A DNA stretch of 61,324 nucleotides. It comes from an uncultured Chryseobacterium sp. GTDB taxonomy: Bacteria > Bacteroidota > Bacteroidia > Flavobacteriales > Weeksellaceae. A program made the translations under genes and the position numbers. The stretch lies in the NCBI GenBank assembly GCA_913778085.1, contig CAJYXJ010000011.1, forward strand, positions 1 to 61,324, in the 5' to 3' direction. Below are positions 8,635-18,581 of the stretch, one piece after another (position 1 is the first letter of the stretch; every line of letters begins with the position of its first letter). The notes beneath the pieces were generated by a model that was not told the origin of the DNA, did not search any database, and worked only from the letters and a program-made list of their open reading frames with translations.

Positions 8635-11471
8635 TATGCAGCTAACACTTCATTTAATTCATTAATAATACTATCCATTTCGTTACCAAATAATTGGTAC
8701 ATCTTTCCTCTTCCGCCTTTGCTGTCAAATGGGTTATAATCTAAATCATCCAGCTCTATATGGTACGAACTTACAATGTGGTCTTTTATCATTCGCAGCC
8801 ATTCCATTTGCTCGGTGCTAAAACGGTTGTGCTGTCCGGCATTTTGGGCAAATATCCAACGCTTAAAATTCTCGTCAATTGTTTTGTCAAAAGGTTTCAG
8901 TTCTTCATCTATGCCACACACTTTTCTAATTAAAGAAACCAATGCCGTCAGTTCATCTTTGGGGCAATCGCTTTTCACCTCCTCTATACTTGCATAAGCA
9001 TTCCAAACATTTGCCGGAGCAAACAGCGGTTTTTCCAGTTTCAGTTTGTCCATTACTTCTTTGATCATTTTAAAGGTAATGTTTCGGCGGTTATAAGGCT
9101 GATCGTAAAAAATACTCAGCGCCTGTATCTCATCTTTATTGGCTTTCAGGTATTCGCTGAAATCATTAATCAACGCTTTGGCTTTGTCTACAGATTCGGT
9201 GTCCCATTCTGCTTTGGTTACTTCATCCAGATTGATATGGTCAATAATCTGGTCGTGCTGTTTGCGCACATTATCAATATGCTCGTTCAGTTTTCCATTA
9301 AAAGTGAGTGATGCTTTTTTCAGTAAAGCTTCCTGTGCTTCTGCTTTGGCTTGTTCTTCTTTTGCAGGTGTTCTGTCTTGGATCGGAATTTGCGCAATAA
9401 TTTCTTTTGCTTCATTATTAATGACATCGGTATCAAAAGCCTCAATCAGCTCACGGGTCATCTGCTTCAGGCTTTTGCCTTTCGCGAGTTCCTGTATTTT
9501 CTCTTTTTCGGCATCGGTCAGTTGTTTTTCCAGACGGATGAGTCGGTTAGCCAAAGAAAGATACACATCTTCTTCCTGTACGCCCATTGTGACGGCTTGC
9601 AACAAATCTTTTAACAGAATTGTCGGTTGGCGTTCCAGCGGACGGCTGTCGGTCTTTTTAGATTTGGTGGCACCTACAGCATCTACAATCACGAAATGGG
9701 TTTTCGCATCGGCAGTTTTGGTAACCAGTTTCAATTTATCGGCAGAAATGGTACGGGTACCACGTCCTTTCATCTGTTCAAAATAATTGATGCTTCTTAC
9801 ATCCCGCATAAACAGCAATACTTCTAAAGGTTTTACATCGGTTCCGGTCGCTATCATATCTACCGTAACAGCAATACGTGGATAATAGTCGTTTCTGAAA
9901 CGGTTCAGTACTGATTTTGGATCCTCATCTATTTTGTAGGTTACCTTTTTGCAGAAATCATTGCCTTCATCAAATACTTCTCTGATGATGTTGATGATGT
10001 CATCGGCATGGCTGTCAGTTTTGGCAAAGACCAAAGTTTTGGGTACCTCATATTCACCGTTTTCATCAAAACGATTAGGGAAAATATCCTTTCGCAATGC
10101 ATCTCTATAAGCCGTGATAATTGTTCTGATCTGGCTGATGTTAACAACTTTTTTATCTAAATCATTGCGCAGATAAGCGGTGTCTTCATCTTCCTGTTGC
10201 CAGCGTTTGGCTCGTGATAACTTATCTCTTCTGTCTACAAACCAGCCTTTTTCAATCAAACCTCCTTTGCTAGAAATATCCGTTTCAATTAAGTAAACAT
10301 CGTAAGGGACATTTACACCATCAATTACCGATTCTTCGTAAGTATATTGACTTACCACATTTTCATTAAAGAAACCAAAGGTCCTTTTATCGGGTGTAGC
10401 CGTTAAGCCTATTAAAAAAGCATCGTAGTAATCCAAAACCTGCTTCCAGAGGTTGTAAATAGAGCGGTGGCATTCATCGATTATAATAAAGTCAAATTGC
10501 TCGATGGGTACTTTTGGATTGTAAGCTACCGGGATGGCGTCTCTTTTTGCCAGCTGTTTTTCTATCCAAGTTGAATCTTCATTGGGATTTACCATGTCTT
10601 CATCTTCATCCATTTCCTCACCCTGTAAAATAGAGTACATCCGCTGAATGGTAGAAATACAAACCTGACTTTCATCGGCAATATAACTTGAAGTTAATCG
10701 TTGTACATTATACAATTCTGTAAACTTGCGGTTATCGTCCTGCGGTTGGTAAGCTCGGAATTCCTGTTCCGCCTGTTCGCCTAAGTTTTTGGTATCAACT
10801 AAAAACAGAATACGTTTCGCCTTGGCAAATTTCAATAAGCGATAAATAAAAGTAGCAGCAGTAAAGGTTTTCCCTGCACCCGTTGCCATTTGGATCAAGG
10901 CTTTCGGCCGGTTGCCTTTGAATGATTTTTCTAAATTATTAATGGCAATAATCTGCGCCGGACGCAAATTTGTTTCATCCAATACCGGATAATCCGAAAA
11001 CCTGCCACGAAGACTTTTTTTCCGCTTGGACCATTCTAATAAAGTCTCTGGCTTATGAAAACTGAAAACATTTCTGCCCCGAGGTTTAGGGTCGGTATAA
11101 TCGGTAAAGCGGGTAACAACACCCGTGCTTTCATAAATATATTTTAATCCTTCGGTATTCTTAAAAAATTTGAGATCGGCATTGGCGTAATCAAAAGATT
11201 GTTCTTCCACCGTCGTTAGCCGATGCCCTTCATTTTCTTTTTTGGCTTCAATCAATCCCAAAGGTTTCTGATTCACAAAAAGCACATAATCTGCCGGGCC
11301 TACACTGGTCTGATATTCTCGAATAGCAACGCCCAACCCTACACTAAAATCAATATCACTTTTAGATTGCACATGCCAGCCTGCTTCTTTCAGCATGGCA
11401 TCGATTTTATCACGGGCTTGTTGTTCGGGGTTTTGGTTAATTTGAGTCAATTTGATTCTAGTTTTCAACAA
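8634..11471 (-). CDS. hsdR: Type I restriction-modification system, restriction subunit HsdR
   Basis: A protein of up to 945 residues. The N-terminal nuclease domain has the PD-(D/E)XK residues Asp61, Glu75 and Lys77 (LIEAKKE). The SF2 translocase motor has Walker A MATGAGKT (194-201) and the DECH box (332-335), followed by the second RecA domain with GRGTR and a helical C-terminal part of the EcoEI-like type. It cuts and translocates DNA as part of HsdR2M2S. No ATG lies near the start; the longest frame uses TTG at 11471, but a -7-like box overlaps that codon. A TTG at 11450, giving a TQINQNPEQQ start, is therefore at least as likely. First gene of the operon. Confidence 0.93.
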   Translation of the reverse strand: MLKTRIKLTQINQNPEQQARDKIDAMLKEAGWHVQSKSDIDFSVGLGVAIREYQTSVGPADYVLFVNQKPLGLIEAKKENEGHRLTTVEEQSFDYANADLKFFKNTEGLKYIYESTGVVTRFTDYTDPKPRGRNVFSFHKPETLLEWSKRKKSLRGRFSDYPVLDETNLRPAQIIAINNLEKSFKGNRPKALIQMATGAGKTFTAATFIYRLLKFAKAKRILFLVDTKNLGEQAEQEFRAYQPQDDNRKFTELYNVQRLTSSYIADESQVCISTIQRMYSILQGEEMDEDEDMVNPNEDSTWIEKQLAKRDAIPVAYNPKVPIEQFDFIIIDECHRSIYNLWKQVLDYYDAFLIGLTATPDKRTFGFFNENVVSQYTYEESVIDGVNVPYDVYLIETDISSKGGLIEKGWFVDRRDKLSRAKRWQQEDEDTAYLRNDLDKKVVNISQIRTIITAYRDALRKDIFPNRFDENGEYEVPKTLVFAKTDSHADDIINIIREVFDEGNDFCKKVTYKIDEDPKSVLNRFRNDYYPRIAVTVDMIATGTDVKPLEVLLFMRDVRSINYFEQMKGRGTRTISADKLKLVTKTADAKTHFVIVDAVGATKSKKTDSRPLERQPTILLKDLLQAVTMGVQEEDVYLSLANRLIRLEKQLTDAEKEKIQELAKGKSLKQMTRELIEAFDTDVINNEAKEIIAQIPIQDRTPAKEEQAKAEAQEALLKKASLTFNGKLNEHIDNVRKQHDQIIDHINLDEVTKAEWDTESVDKAKALINDFSEYLKANKDEIQALSIFYDQPYNRRNITFKMIKEVMDKLKLEKPLFAPANVWNAYASIEEVKSDCPKDELTALVSLIRKVCGIDEELKPFDKTIDENFKRWIFAQNAGQHNRFSTEQMEWLRMIKDHIVSSYHIELDDLDYNPFDSKGGRGKMYQLFGNEMDSIINELNEVLAA

Positions 11472-11476
11472 ATATA
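11469..11476 (-). promoter_or_regulatory. Candidate -7 box for the hsd/TIR operon
   Basis: The minus strand reads TATATTTG, a perfect Bacteroidetes TAnnTTTG box. No good -33 TTG is present at 17-23 bases. It would place the transcript start near 11462, favouring the downstream TTG start of hsdR. Confidence 0.4.
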
Positions 11477-11885
11477 AATAAAAAATAATTCATTGCCTGA
11501 TATGAATTTATAAATAGAAATTGCTTTCATCTATGATATCATAAAACAATTACAGTTCTTATTTCTGATCGTATTTTAATTATTCAAAAAAACGTTTTTT
11601 AATGATTCCTTTTTTTTCAAATATAAATTAAAAAACCATTTCACTCTTACGGGAAACCGTAAAATAACTATTCAGCTCCTATTGAAAGATAGCTAAGGCA
11701 AAAATTTCTCTGTCTTCGGGAACCCCAAGCACCAGCCTTTCACCACCATAACACCAACCACAACTCCACGGTAACTTCGGCTCCGCTCAGCCACCGCATC
11801 CGGGAATCCCCACAAATCACCACTTCCACTTGTGGTATTCCCGGTTTTGGATTAATTTAAGCGTTTCTAAAATGAGCGATCCGAG
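11477..11885. other. Intergenic region between the defence operon and the glycosidase pair
   Basis: About 400 bases without a coding frame, AT-rich on the left and GC-richer on the right. A short stretch near 11518-11533 resembles the 5' part of the CRISPR repeat but lacks a hairpin or promoter. No terminator or clear promoter for the + strand genes was found. Confidence 0.5.
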
Positions 11886-13721
11886 ATGAGCAGACTTTAT
11901 GCTATTTTGAGTGTTTTTTTCCTTTGCGGGGCAGGATTTTTTTGTTCGGCCCAGCAGCAGGCCCGGCATACTTTTGCATTGGGCGATGCTGATTTTCTAC
12001 TGGACGGGAAACCGCTGCAGATGATTTCCGGCGAGATGCATTATACCCGCATTCCGCGGGAATTGTGGAAGGAACGGATGAAGATGGCGAAAGCGATGGG
12101 ACTGAATACCATCGGAACCTATGTGTTCTGGAATGTGCATGAAGAAACACCGGGCGTCTATGATTTCAGCGGAAATAATGATATTGCGGAATTTGTGAAG
12201 GTGGCCAAAGAGGAAGGCCTTTGGGTGGTTTTGCGGCCGAGTCCTTACGTCTGTGCGGAATGGGAATTCGGCGGGTATCCGTGGTGGCTGCTGAAAGACC
12301 GGAACATGCAGGTGAGAAGCACCGATCCGAAATTTATCTCCGCCTACACCCGCTACATCAAAGCGCTGGCGAAACAGCTGATTCCGCTTCAGGTTACCCA
12401 CGGCGGGAATATCCTGATGATCCAGATCGAAAACGAATACGGATCCTACGGCAACGATAAAACCTACCTGGACCTGAACCGTAAAATCTTCAGGGAAGCC
12501 GGTTTCGATGGTATTCTTTTCACCTGCGACGGTGCCGACCAGATGCCGAAGGGGTATCTGCCGGGCTACCTGCCGGCCGTTAACGGACTGGAAGATCCCG
12601 CACAGGTAAAAGCCCTGATCAACAAATACCACAACGGCAAAGGGCCGTATTATGTGGCGGAATGGTATCCCGGATGGTTCGACGATTGGGGCAAAAAGCA
12701 CGCGGACGTATCTGCGGAACAATCGTCCAAAACGCTGGACAAACTCCTGGCTGCCGGCATCTCCGTCAATATGTATATGTTCCACGGTGGAACCACCCGA
12801 GGATTTATGAACGGCGCGAATATGAATAAGGATAATCCTTACTCACCTCAGGTTTCCAGCTACGATTACGATGCGCCGCTTGACGAAGCCGGAAATCCTA
12901 CAGAGAAGTTTTATGCTTTCAGAAAAGTAATTGCCAGCCATCTTCCGGCAGGATCATCTTTACCGCCGGTTCCTCAAGCAAAGTCTGCGATAAAGATTCC
13001 GGATATTGCCCTGAAGCAGTACGCTGATGTTTTCAGTCAGCTCCCGAAACCGCAAACGGCTGAACAACCCTTATCCTTTGAGGATCTGGACCAGGCTTAC
13101 GGTTTCGTTTTATACCGGACCAAAATAAAAAAAGGAGGCATGCTGAAGCTGAAAGAGCTCAGGGACTACGCTCAGGTGTACGTCGACGGAAAATATCTGG
13201 GAAACCTCGACCGCAGACTGAAGCAGGACTCGATGAACCTGACCGGAATTTCCCCGGATGCCGTTCTCGATCTTTGGGTGGAAAACAACGGCCGGATCAA
13301 TTACGGTCCATTCCTGAATGACAACCGGCACGGCATTACCGAATCGGTTTCGATTGACGGCCGGGCAATTTCCGGCTGGAAGATGTACCGTTTCCCTTTT
13401 AAAACCACGGAAAAATTTTCTTTCAGTAAAAATAAAGATCAGAAAACCGGCCATCCAGCGTTGTACAAAGGAAGTTTTACCCTCGAGCAATTGGGAGATA
13501 CGTATCTGGATATGCGCACGTTCGGGAAAGGTTTTGTTTTCCTGAACGGCCATCACCTGGGCAAATACTGGAACATCGGCCCGCAGCAGACCCTTTACGT
13601 TTCGGCGTGCTGGCTGAAAAAAGGCAAAAATGAAATCGTGGTGTTTGACGAACTGGAAAGCAACCATCAGCAACTTCCTTCCCTGGATCATCCGATCCTG
13701 GACCAAAACAGCAAAAAATGA
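11886..13721 (+). CDS. Secreted GH35 beta-galactosidase
   Basis: A 611-residue protein with an N-terminal signal peptide (hydrophobic core LYAILSVFFLCGAGFFCSA). The GH35 TIM barrel follows: ISGEMHYTRIPRELWKERM, the acid/base Glu184 in IENEYGS, and the nucleophile Glu259 in VAEWYPGW. C-terminal beta domains are jelly-roll modules (about 390-600). It should remove terminal beta-linked galactose from oligosaccharides in the periplasm or at the surface. The stop overlaps the start of the fucosidase gene by four bases (ATGA), so the two act on one substrate class, probably fucosylated, galactose-capped glycans. The region is GC-richer than the defence operon to its left. Confidence 0.93.
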   Translation: MSRLYAILSVFFLCGAGFFCSAQQQARHTFALGDADFLLDGKPLQMISGEMHYTRIPRELWKERMKMAKAMGLNTIGTYVFWNVHEETPGVYDFSGNNDIAEFVKVAKEEGLWVVLRPSPYVCAEWEFGGYPWWLLKDRNMQVRSTDPKFISAYTRYIKALAKQLIPLQVTHGGNILMIQIENEYGSYGNDKTYLDLNRKIFREAGFDGILFTCDGADQMPKGYLPGYLPAVNGLEDPAQVKALINKYHNGKGPYYVAEWYPGWFDDWGKKHADVSAEQSSKTLDKLLAAGISVNMYMFHGGTTRGFMNGANMNKDNPYSPQVSSYDYDAPLDEAGNPTEKFYAFRKVIASHLPAGSSLPPVPQAKSAIKIPDIALKQYADVFSQLPKPQTAEQPLSFEDLDQAYGFVLYRTKIKKGGMLKLKELRDYAQVYVDGKYLGNLDRRLKQDSMNLTGISPDAVLDLWVENNGRINYGPFLNDNRHGITESVSIDGRAISGWKMYRFPFKTTEKFSFSKNKDQKTGHPALYKGSFTLEQLGDTYLDMRTFGKGFVFLNGHHLGKYWNIGPQQTLYVSACWLKKGKNEIVVFDELESNHQQLPSLDHPILDQNSKK

Positions 13722-15829
13722 AAAACCGGATCCTGACCTTCGGAATTGTTTTAGCAACGGTATTCAGCCATGCCCAAAAGCCGCTGAAACCTTACGGAGC
13801 CGTGCCTTCCGATGCACAGCTGAAGTGGCATGAAATGGAAATGTACTGCATCGTTCATTACGGCAGTGCTACTTATACCGATAAGGAATGGGGTTACGGG
13901 GATGAAGATCCTGCCCTGATTAATCCGTCGAATTTCGATGCGCAACAAATTGTTTCGGCAGCAAAAGCCGGCGGATTCAAAGGGATCATCGTTGTCGCGA
14001 AACACCATGACGGCCTTTGCCTCTGGCCTACCGAAACCACGGATTACAGCATCAAAAAAAGCCCGTGGAAAAACGGGAAAGGCGATATCATCAGAGAATA
14101 TCAGAAAGCCTGTGAAAAGCTGGGGATGAAAATGGGCATCTACTGCTCGCCGTGGGACCGCAACAGCCCGCTCTACGGTACGCCCGCTTATGTTGACATG
14201 TACAGGAAACAGCTTCAGGAGCTATACAGCCATTACGGGAACCTGTTTACCTCATGGCACGACGGGGCCAACGGCGGAGACGGCTACTACGGAAATGCTC
14301 GCGAGACCCGGAAAATCGACCGGGCAACCTATTACGACTGGCCAGCTACCTGGGCCATCACGCGCAAAATGCAGCCGGAAGCCGTGATTTTTGGGGATGT
14401 CGGACCGGATGTGCGCTGGGTAGGCAACGAAGAAGGCCATGCCGGGGAAACCTGCTGGGCGACTTACGATCCTCAGGCTCCTGAAGAAGGGAAAATACCG
14501 TCCAACGGTTTTACGAAATATGAACTGGGTATTGAAGGCACCCGGAACGGCAGGTACTGGATGCCTGCGGAATGCGATGTTTCGTTGCGGCCGGGCTGGT
14601 TTTACCATGCCCGCGAAGACAGCAGGGTAAAAACACCCGCCGAACTGCTGGATCTTTACTACAAAAGCGTAGGCCGGGGCGCGAATCTGGATCTGGGCCT
14701 CTCCCCTAACCCTCAGGGACAGCTGAATCCTGAGGATATCCATTCGCTTCATCAATTCGGCACGCTGCTGAAACAGACTTTTGCCGTCAATCTTGCGGAA
14801 GGTGCCGCTTTACAGGCAAGCAATGTCCGCGACAATAACCTTTCCCAATACGGTCCGCAACATCTGCTTGATCAGGACCGGTATTCGTATTGGGCCACGG
14901 ATGATACGGTCAATACGCCTCAGCTTACCGTCACCCTTCCTGCTGAAAAAACCTTTAACGTGATCCGTTTACGGGAAAACATAAAACTGGGCCAGCGGAT
15001 CGAAGCTTTTGAGGTGGAAGCTTTTCTCAACAGAACCTGGAAGAAAATCGCCTCAGCCACCAGTATCGGTCCGAACCGCCTGATCCGCCTTCCTGAAAAG
15101 ATCACCACCGGTAAAATACGCCTGACCATTACTCGATCGCCGGCAGCCATAGCCCTGAGTGACTTCGGCCTGTATAACGAACCGGTAATGATGGCTAAAC
15201 CTTTGATCCGGCGAAACACTGAAGGAAGGATTACCCTATCCTCCGCAAATGCTACTTCAACCATTTACTATACCCTCGACGGCAGCCTCCCTACCCTGAA
15301 ATCTATAAGGTACCGTCAGCCTTTTACACAGCCTGATAACGGAATAATAAAAGCGATTTCCGTCAACAACGGTCAGCAAAGCGAAGCCGCCGTTCTCCGG
15401 TTTGGGCCTGTAAAATCCGGATGGAAAATTATGGGCCCTGAATCTGGTAGCACTAAATATCCGGCAGCCTACGCCATTGATGATGATCCGGCAACGTTCT
15501 GGAACAGCGGACCGGTGCAGCCTTCATCTATCCTGCCCTATCTGACGATCGATACCGGCAGGCAGCAGAGCATAAACGGCATTACTTATCTTCCCCGCCA
15601 GGACGGAAATTCAGACGGAATGGTGAGCCATTACCGAATTGAAGTCAGCAACGACGGCTCACATTGGCTGACTGCTTCGGAGGGGGAATTTTCAAATATC
15701 AAAGCCAATCCGGTTGAGCAGCAGGTGAGTTTTAAAAAGCCTGTTTCCGGACGGTATCTTCGTTTTAATGCCATCAGGGTGGTTTCGGGAAACGGTTGCA
15801 CAGCGGCTGAAATCGGGGTGATCCCGTAA
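13718..15829 (+). CDS. Secreted GH29 alpha-L-fucosidase with discoidin-type C-terminal domains
   Basis: A 703-residue protein with a signal peptide ending near SHAQ. The GH29 barrel is marked by KWHEMEMYCIVHYG near the start, AKHHDGLCLWPT, and the likely nucleophile Asp182 in SWHDGANGG. After residue ~350 come an F5/8-type (discoidin) module, a CHB_HEX-type repeat (STIYYTLDGSLPT) and a second F5/8-like module ending the protein; these usually bind sugars. It hydrolyses alpha-linked fucose. Translationally coupled to the GH35 gene. No SusC/SusD pair is adjacent, so this is a minimal degradative pair rather than a full polysaccharide locus. Confidence 0.92.
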   Translation: MKNRILTFGIVLATVFSHAQKPLKPYGAVPSDAQLKWHEMEMYCIVHYGSATYTDKEWGYGDEDPALINPSNFDAQQIVSAAKAGGFKGIIVVAKHHDGLCLWPTETTDYSIKKSPWKNGKGDIIREYQKACEKLGMKMGIYCSPWDRNSPLYGTPAYVDMYRKQLQELYSHYGNLFTSWHDGANGGDGYYGNARETRKIDRATYYDWPATWAITRKMQPEAVIFGDVGPDVRWVGNEEGHAGETCWATYDPQAPEEGKIPSNGFTKYELGIEGTRNGRYWMPAECDVSLRPGWFYHAREDSRVKTPAELLDLYYKSVGRGANLDLGLSPNPQGQLNPEDIHSLHQFGTLLKQTFAVNLAEGAALQASNVRDNNLSQYGPQHLLDQDRYSYWATDDTVNTPQLTVTLPAEKTFNVIRLRENIKLGQRIEAFEVEAFLNRTWKKIASATSIGPNRLIRLPEKITTGKIRLTITRSPAAIALSDFGLYNEPVMMAKPLIRRNTEGRITLSSANATSTIYYTLDGSLPTLKSIRYRQPFTQPDNGIIKAISVNNGQQSEAAVLRFGPVKSGWKIMGPESGSTKYPAAYAIDDDPATFWNSGPVQPSSILPYLTIDTGRQQSINGITYLPRQDGNSDGMVSHYRIEVSNDGSHWLTASEGEFSNIKANPVEQQVSFKKPVSGRYLRFNAIRVVSGNGCTAAEIGVIP

Positions 15830-16519
15830 ATATGAGGAACCGGGCAATCAAAACGTTAAACAATTAAAACAAACGTAGACCAGTATGGCATTCAGATTAA
15901 AAGGACGGAAGAAGGATGACGGATGCAGAAGTCTTTCCCGTAGTAAGCTTTCTTCTCCAAGGCAATACCTGTTCAGAAGATCATCGGCATTCCGCAATAC
16001 CGGAGCTTCGGCAGAATCTTATCTTTTTTAGGAGCCTGTTAAATTCAGAGTCTATTTTACCATTAAGCTATTTCGGCTTAAAATAAATTCACTAACATAA
16101 ATCCAATCGGATTTAATTATTTTTCAACGGTTTAAATAGCATGAGGGAAAATAATAATGATTAGAAATTTTAATAAATTTTTTCTCTGCTTAATGCAAAT
16201 AAATCATTTAATTTTTAAGACTTTTAGAAGTATTCTGACCGAAGGGATTCCAGTATCCGGCTTACTATTTCTGGCTTTGATCCGCTTCTACTTCGATGTC
16301 ACGTGAGATTGTCCGGATAATCCATTCTGCAGATAGGTGATATTCCCGGAACCTTCATATTTTTGCTTTCGATCTCATTTATAGATGCTTATCATTTGAA
16401 CGGGAAAGCAGGCTTATTTACAATATTTCATAATTCTATAATATTTCCCATCATTTAGATAAACATAAAAGCTTTTTTTGTAAATTTCGACAAAATTATT
16501 ACCATTAAAACAAGAAAGC
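15830..16519. other. Long intergenic region, no recognised feature
   Basis: About 690 bases with no frame that looks coding on either strand. The right third is AT-rich, as expected for promoter DNA of the next operon, but no clean TAnnTTTG box with a spaced TTG was found. Nothing else recognised. Confidence 0.5.
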
Positions 16520-17215
16520 ATGAACACTTCCCCTATCTTCCAGGCTATAGAAAACTGGAGAACGCTTATTGATTCTTACAAAAGAGGAAAGGATGAAAGC
16601 AGGAAAAAGCTTCTGGAACTTCTGAACCAGGGCTCTCATTTTTCCGTTAAAGCAGATGAAATCCAGGCATGGACAGAACGTCTTGCCAATGCATCCAATC
16701 CGTTAATTCATGTCTATGCCGGTATTGATGACGATGTATTCAAGCTGTATCTTATCGACTCGGCAAGTGATGCAGCAGGAGATTTTACCTATATTGTCAT
16801 TAAAGAAATGAACCGGAATCCTCCCTGTGACGTCCCGGAACAACAGCTGGTTAATGATCCTATCTCCTCCCAATCGGCTATTTACCGTAATTTTATGTTT
16901 AATATGTACTGCAGTGCATGGATGGAAACCCAAAGAGACGATTTTTTCCGGATCATCTCCATTCCTTTTGAGGACTATGCCCGTATGAACCTGAACAAAG
17001 GCGAGTCCTGCATTTCATTTTTTGGACTTACCAATGAAAAAGTGACCGCTTCTTCCCTGAGGGAATACCATATCGAGTTGATCACCATGAAAGATCTGGC
17101 CATCGGCAGTATCAGCAGTACGGCAGAGAACTGTTCAACGCCCCGTCCGCCGTTTACGGTTGCAGATCCGATAACAAATTATCAATTATTGGTGCAAAGT
17201 GATGCCGGCATATAA
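16520..17215 (+). CDS. Hypothetical protein, first gene of a sensor-regulator operon
   Basis: A 231-residue soluble protein with no signal peptide or membrane segment. I do not recognise a domain. A middle beta-rich region (VYAGIDDDVFKLYLIDSASDA; DFTYIVIKEM) suggests a compact alpha/beta fold. Its 3' end overlaps the next gene by 14-17 bases, and the following genes encode a membrane protein, a sensor kinase and a response regulator in the same direction, so it is probably part of their signalling unit. The operon converges on the R-body locus, so a link to R-body control is possible but unproven. Confidence 0.75.
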   Translation: MNTSPIFQAIENWRTLIDSYKRGKDESRKKLLELLNQGSHFSVKADEIQAWTERLANASNPLIHVYAGIDDDVFKLYLIDSASDAAGDFTYIVIKEMNRNPPCDVPEQQLVNDPISSQSAIYRNFMFNMYCSAWMETQRDDFFRIISIPFEDYARMNLNKGESCISFFGLTNEKVTASSLREYHIELITMKDLAIGSISSTAENCSTPRPPFTVADPITNYQLLVQSDAGI

Positions 17216-17843
17216 CGAACTGTCGTTTTATCTGCAGTTTACCATTAATGTTACCCTGCTTACCGGTTTTGCCCTGTTCCTGAAACGGGGGAAACAGGCC
17301 AGGAAACTTCTGTTTGTTTTTCTTTTGGGTGAACTGATGTCTGAACTGTCGGATCTTATTTTACGGCTGATGAAATTTAATACCGCAAATATCTACCTGT
17401 ATCCGCTCAGCCAAAGCTTCGGCTTACTGATGATGACCGAGATCTACCATACGTATTTTTTTAAAATTCCGCTTTCCGTAAGGGGGATAATTTATCTTTT
17501 TACGGGAACGTCTTTTCTCATCAGCGTGACCGGAAGTGATATTTCTTCTTCGGTCATTTTTTATTCAAACATCATGACGGACATCCTCATCTGTAGTTTT
17601 GCAGCAGTCTATTTTCTGTATGTATTTAAAAATCCGGGGGTTGATAAAAACCTGCTGACGGTAAATGTTTTTATTTTCCTGTTTTTTTCGATTGAAAGTA
17701 TTATTTCGACCACCTTCAGTTTTTTAATTCATGAGCATTTGCAGTGGGTAGCACCGGTGTGGCTTTTCAGAGGGGTGCTGTTGTGGCTTTTTTATATTGC
17801 ATTTATTAATCTGGGATGGAATACGGGCAGAATGAAGGTGTAA
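17199..17843 (+). CDS. Polytopic membrane protein, possible sensor partner of the adjacent kinase
   Basis: A ~214-residue protein with about six or seven hydrophobic segments (for example FTINVTLLTGFALFL, GIIYLFTGTSFLISV and LLTVNVFIFLFFSIESI). No catalytic motif is visible. The start is GTG at 17199 or the adjacent ATG at 17202, both inside the preceding gene. Its end overlaps the kinase start by 28 bases. The kinase itself has only one membrane segment and no input domain, so this protein may sense the signal in the membrane. Not assignable to a known family from sequence alone. Confidence 0.75.
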   Translation: MMPAYNELSFYLQFTINVTLLTGFALFLKRGKQARKLLFVFLLGELMSELSDLILRLMKFNTANIYLYPLSQSFGLLMMTEIYHTYFFKIPLSVRGIIYLFTGTSFLISVTGSDISSSVIFYSNIMTDILICSFAAVYFLYVFKNPGVDKNLLTVNVFIFLFFSIESIISTTFSFLIHEHLQWVAPVWLFRGVLLWLFYIAFINLGWNTGRMKV

Positions 17844-18571
17844 TTATCCTGTGGATATGGATCGGTATCGGATTGGCAGTGCTGATCACGGTATTTATTA
17901 CGGTTCTGGCCCTTCGCTACATAAGGAATATAAGGAAAAATAAACGGAAGGCTTCCCTGCTGATCCATAAAATGCAGGCCACCTATGGAGAAAATGCACT
18001 TTACCTGCAGGAGAAAGACCGGGAAAGGCTTGCAGGCGAACTTCATGACAATATTATTTCACGCCTGAATCTGATACGGCTGAATGCCCATTACCGGGAT
18101 ATGAGTGAGCTTCATCTGGATTTAAAACATTCGATGCGTCTTATCCGGGAAATGAGCCATCACCTGACGCCTCCGGGCCTCAGCGAAACCGGTCCGGAAG
18201 AACTGATTTCGGATTATCTGGAACAGGTAAAAGGAAATATCGGGGTACAATATTATCCTTTACTGTATAAGCGCAGCCGGATCAGCGATCCTGTAAAACT
18301 GAATCTTTTCAGGATCCTGCAGGAGGTGATCAATAATGCACTGAAACATGCCGATGCTTCCGTCATTACCGTTTCCTTAAGGATCTCGGAACGGTATCTG
18401 GTCCTGACGGTAGAAGATGACGGCCGAGGACTGGTCCCGGGATACGAAAAGGAAGCTTCGGGCATTGGGATGCAGAGCATCCGGCTGAGAGCCGAGCAAA
18501 TAAAGGCCCGTTACCGGTTCAGATCCCGGCCGCAGAAAGGAACCCGGTTTAGTATGATTATCCTCCTTTAA
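17816..18571 (+). CDS. Sensor histidine kinase, NarX/LuxR-partner type (HisKA_3)
   Basis: A 251-residue kinase with one N-terminal membrane helix (about residues 9-33) and a short coiled linker. The HisKA_3 dimerisation helix carries the phosphoacceptor His77 in GELHDNI. The HATPase_c domain shows the N box VINNALKHA and the G boxes VEDDGRGL and GIGMQSIRLRAEQI. It phosphorylates the response regulator encoded ten bases downstream. It lacks an extracellular sensor domain, so signal input probably comes from the membrane protein upstream. Confidence 0.9.
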   Translation: MEYGQNEGVIILWIWIGIGLAVLITVFITVLALRYIRNIRKNKRKASLLIHKMQATYGENALYLQEKDRERLAGELHDNIISRLNLIRLNAHYRDMSELHLDLKHSMRLIREMSHHLTPPGLSETGPEELISDYLEQVKGNIGVQYYPLLYKRSRISDPVKLNLFRILQEVINNALKHADASVITVSLRISERYLVLTVEDDGRGLVPGYEKEASGIGMQSIRLRAEQIKARYRFRSRPQKGTRFSMIILL

Positions 18572-18581
18572 CCAAATTGAA

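Noticed and set aside
9139-9786. A 215-codon open frame on the plus strand inside hsdR
   Set aside because: It runs opposite to a strongly supported HsdR frame, is Ser/Phe-rich in the manner of antisense frames, and has no motif.
11518-11533. Short stretch similar to the CRISPR repeat (AATTGCTTTCATCTAT)
   Set aside because: It matches 15 of 16 bases, but there is no terminator hairpin, no second half repeat and no guide-like match nearby. Probably chance in AT-rich DNA.
11997-12785. A 262-codon minus-strand frame opposite the GH35 gene
   Set aside because: GC-rich coding DNA commonly leaves long antisense frames; the protein shows no recognisable domain and the plus-strand gene has catalytic motifs.
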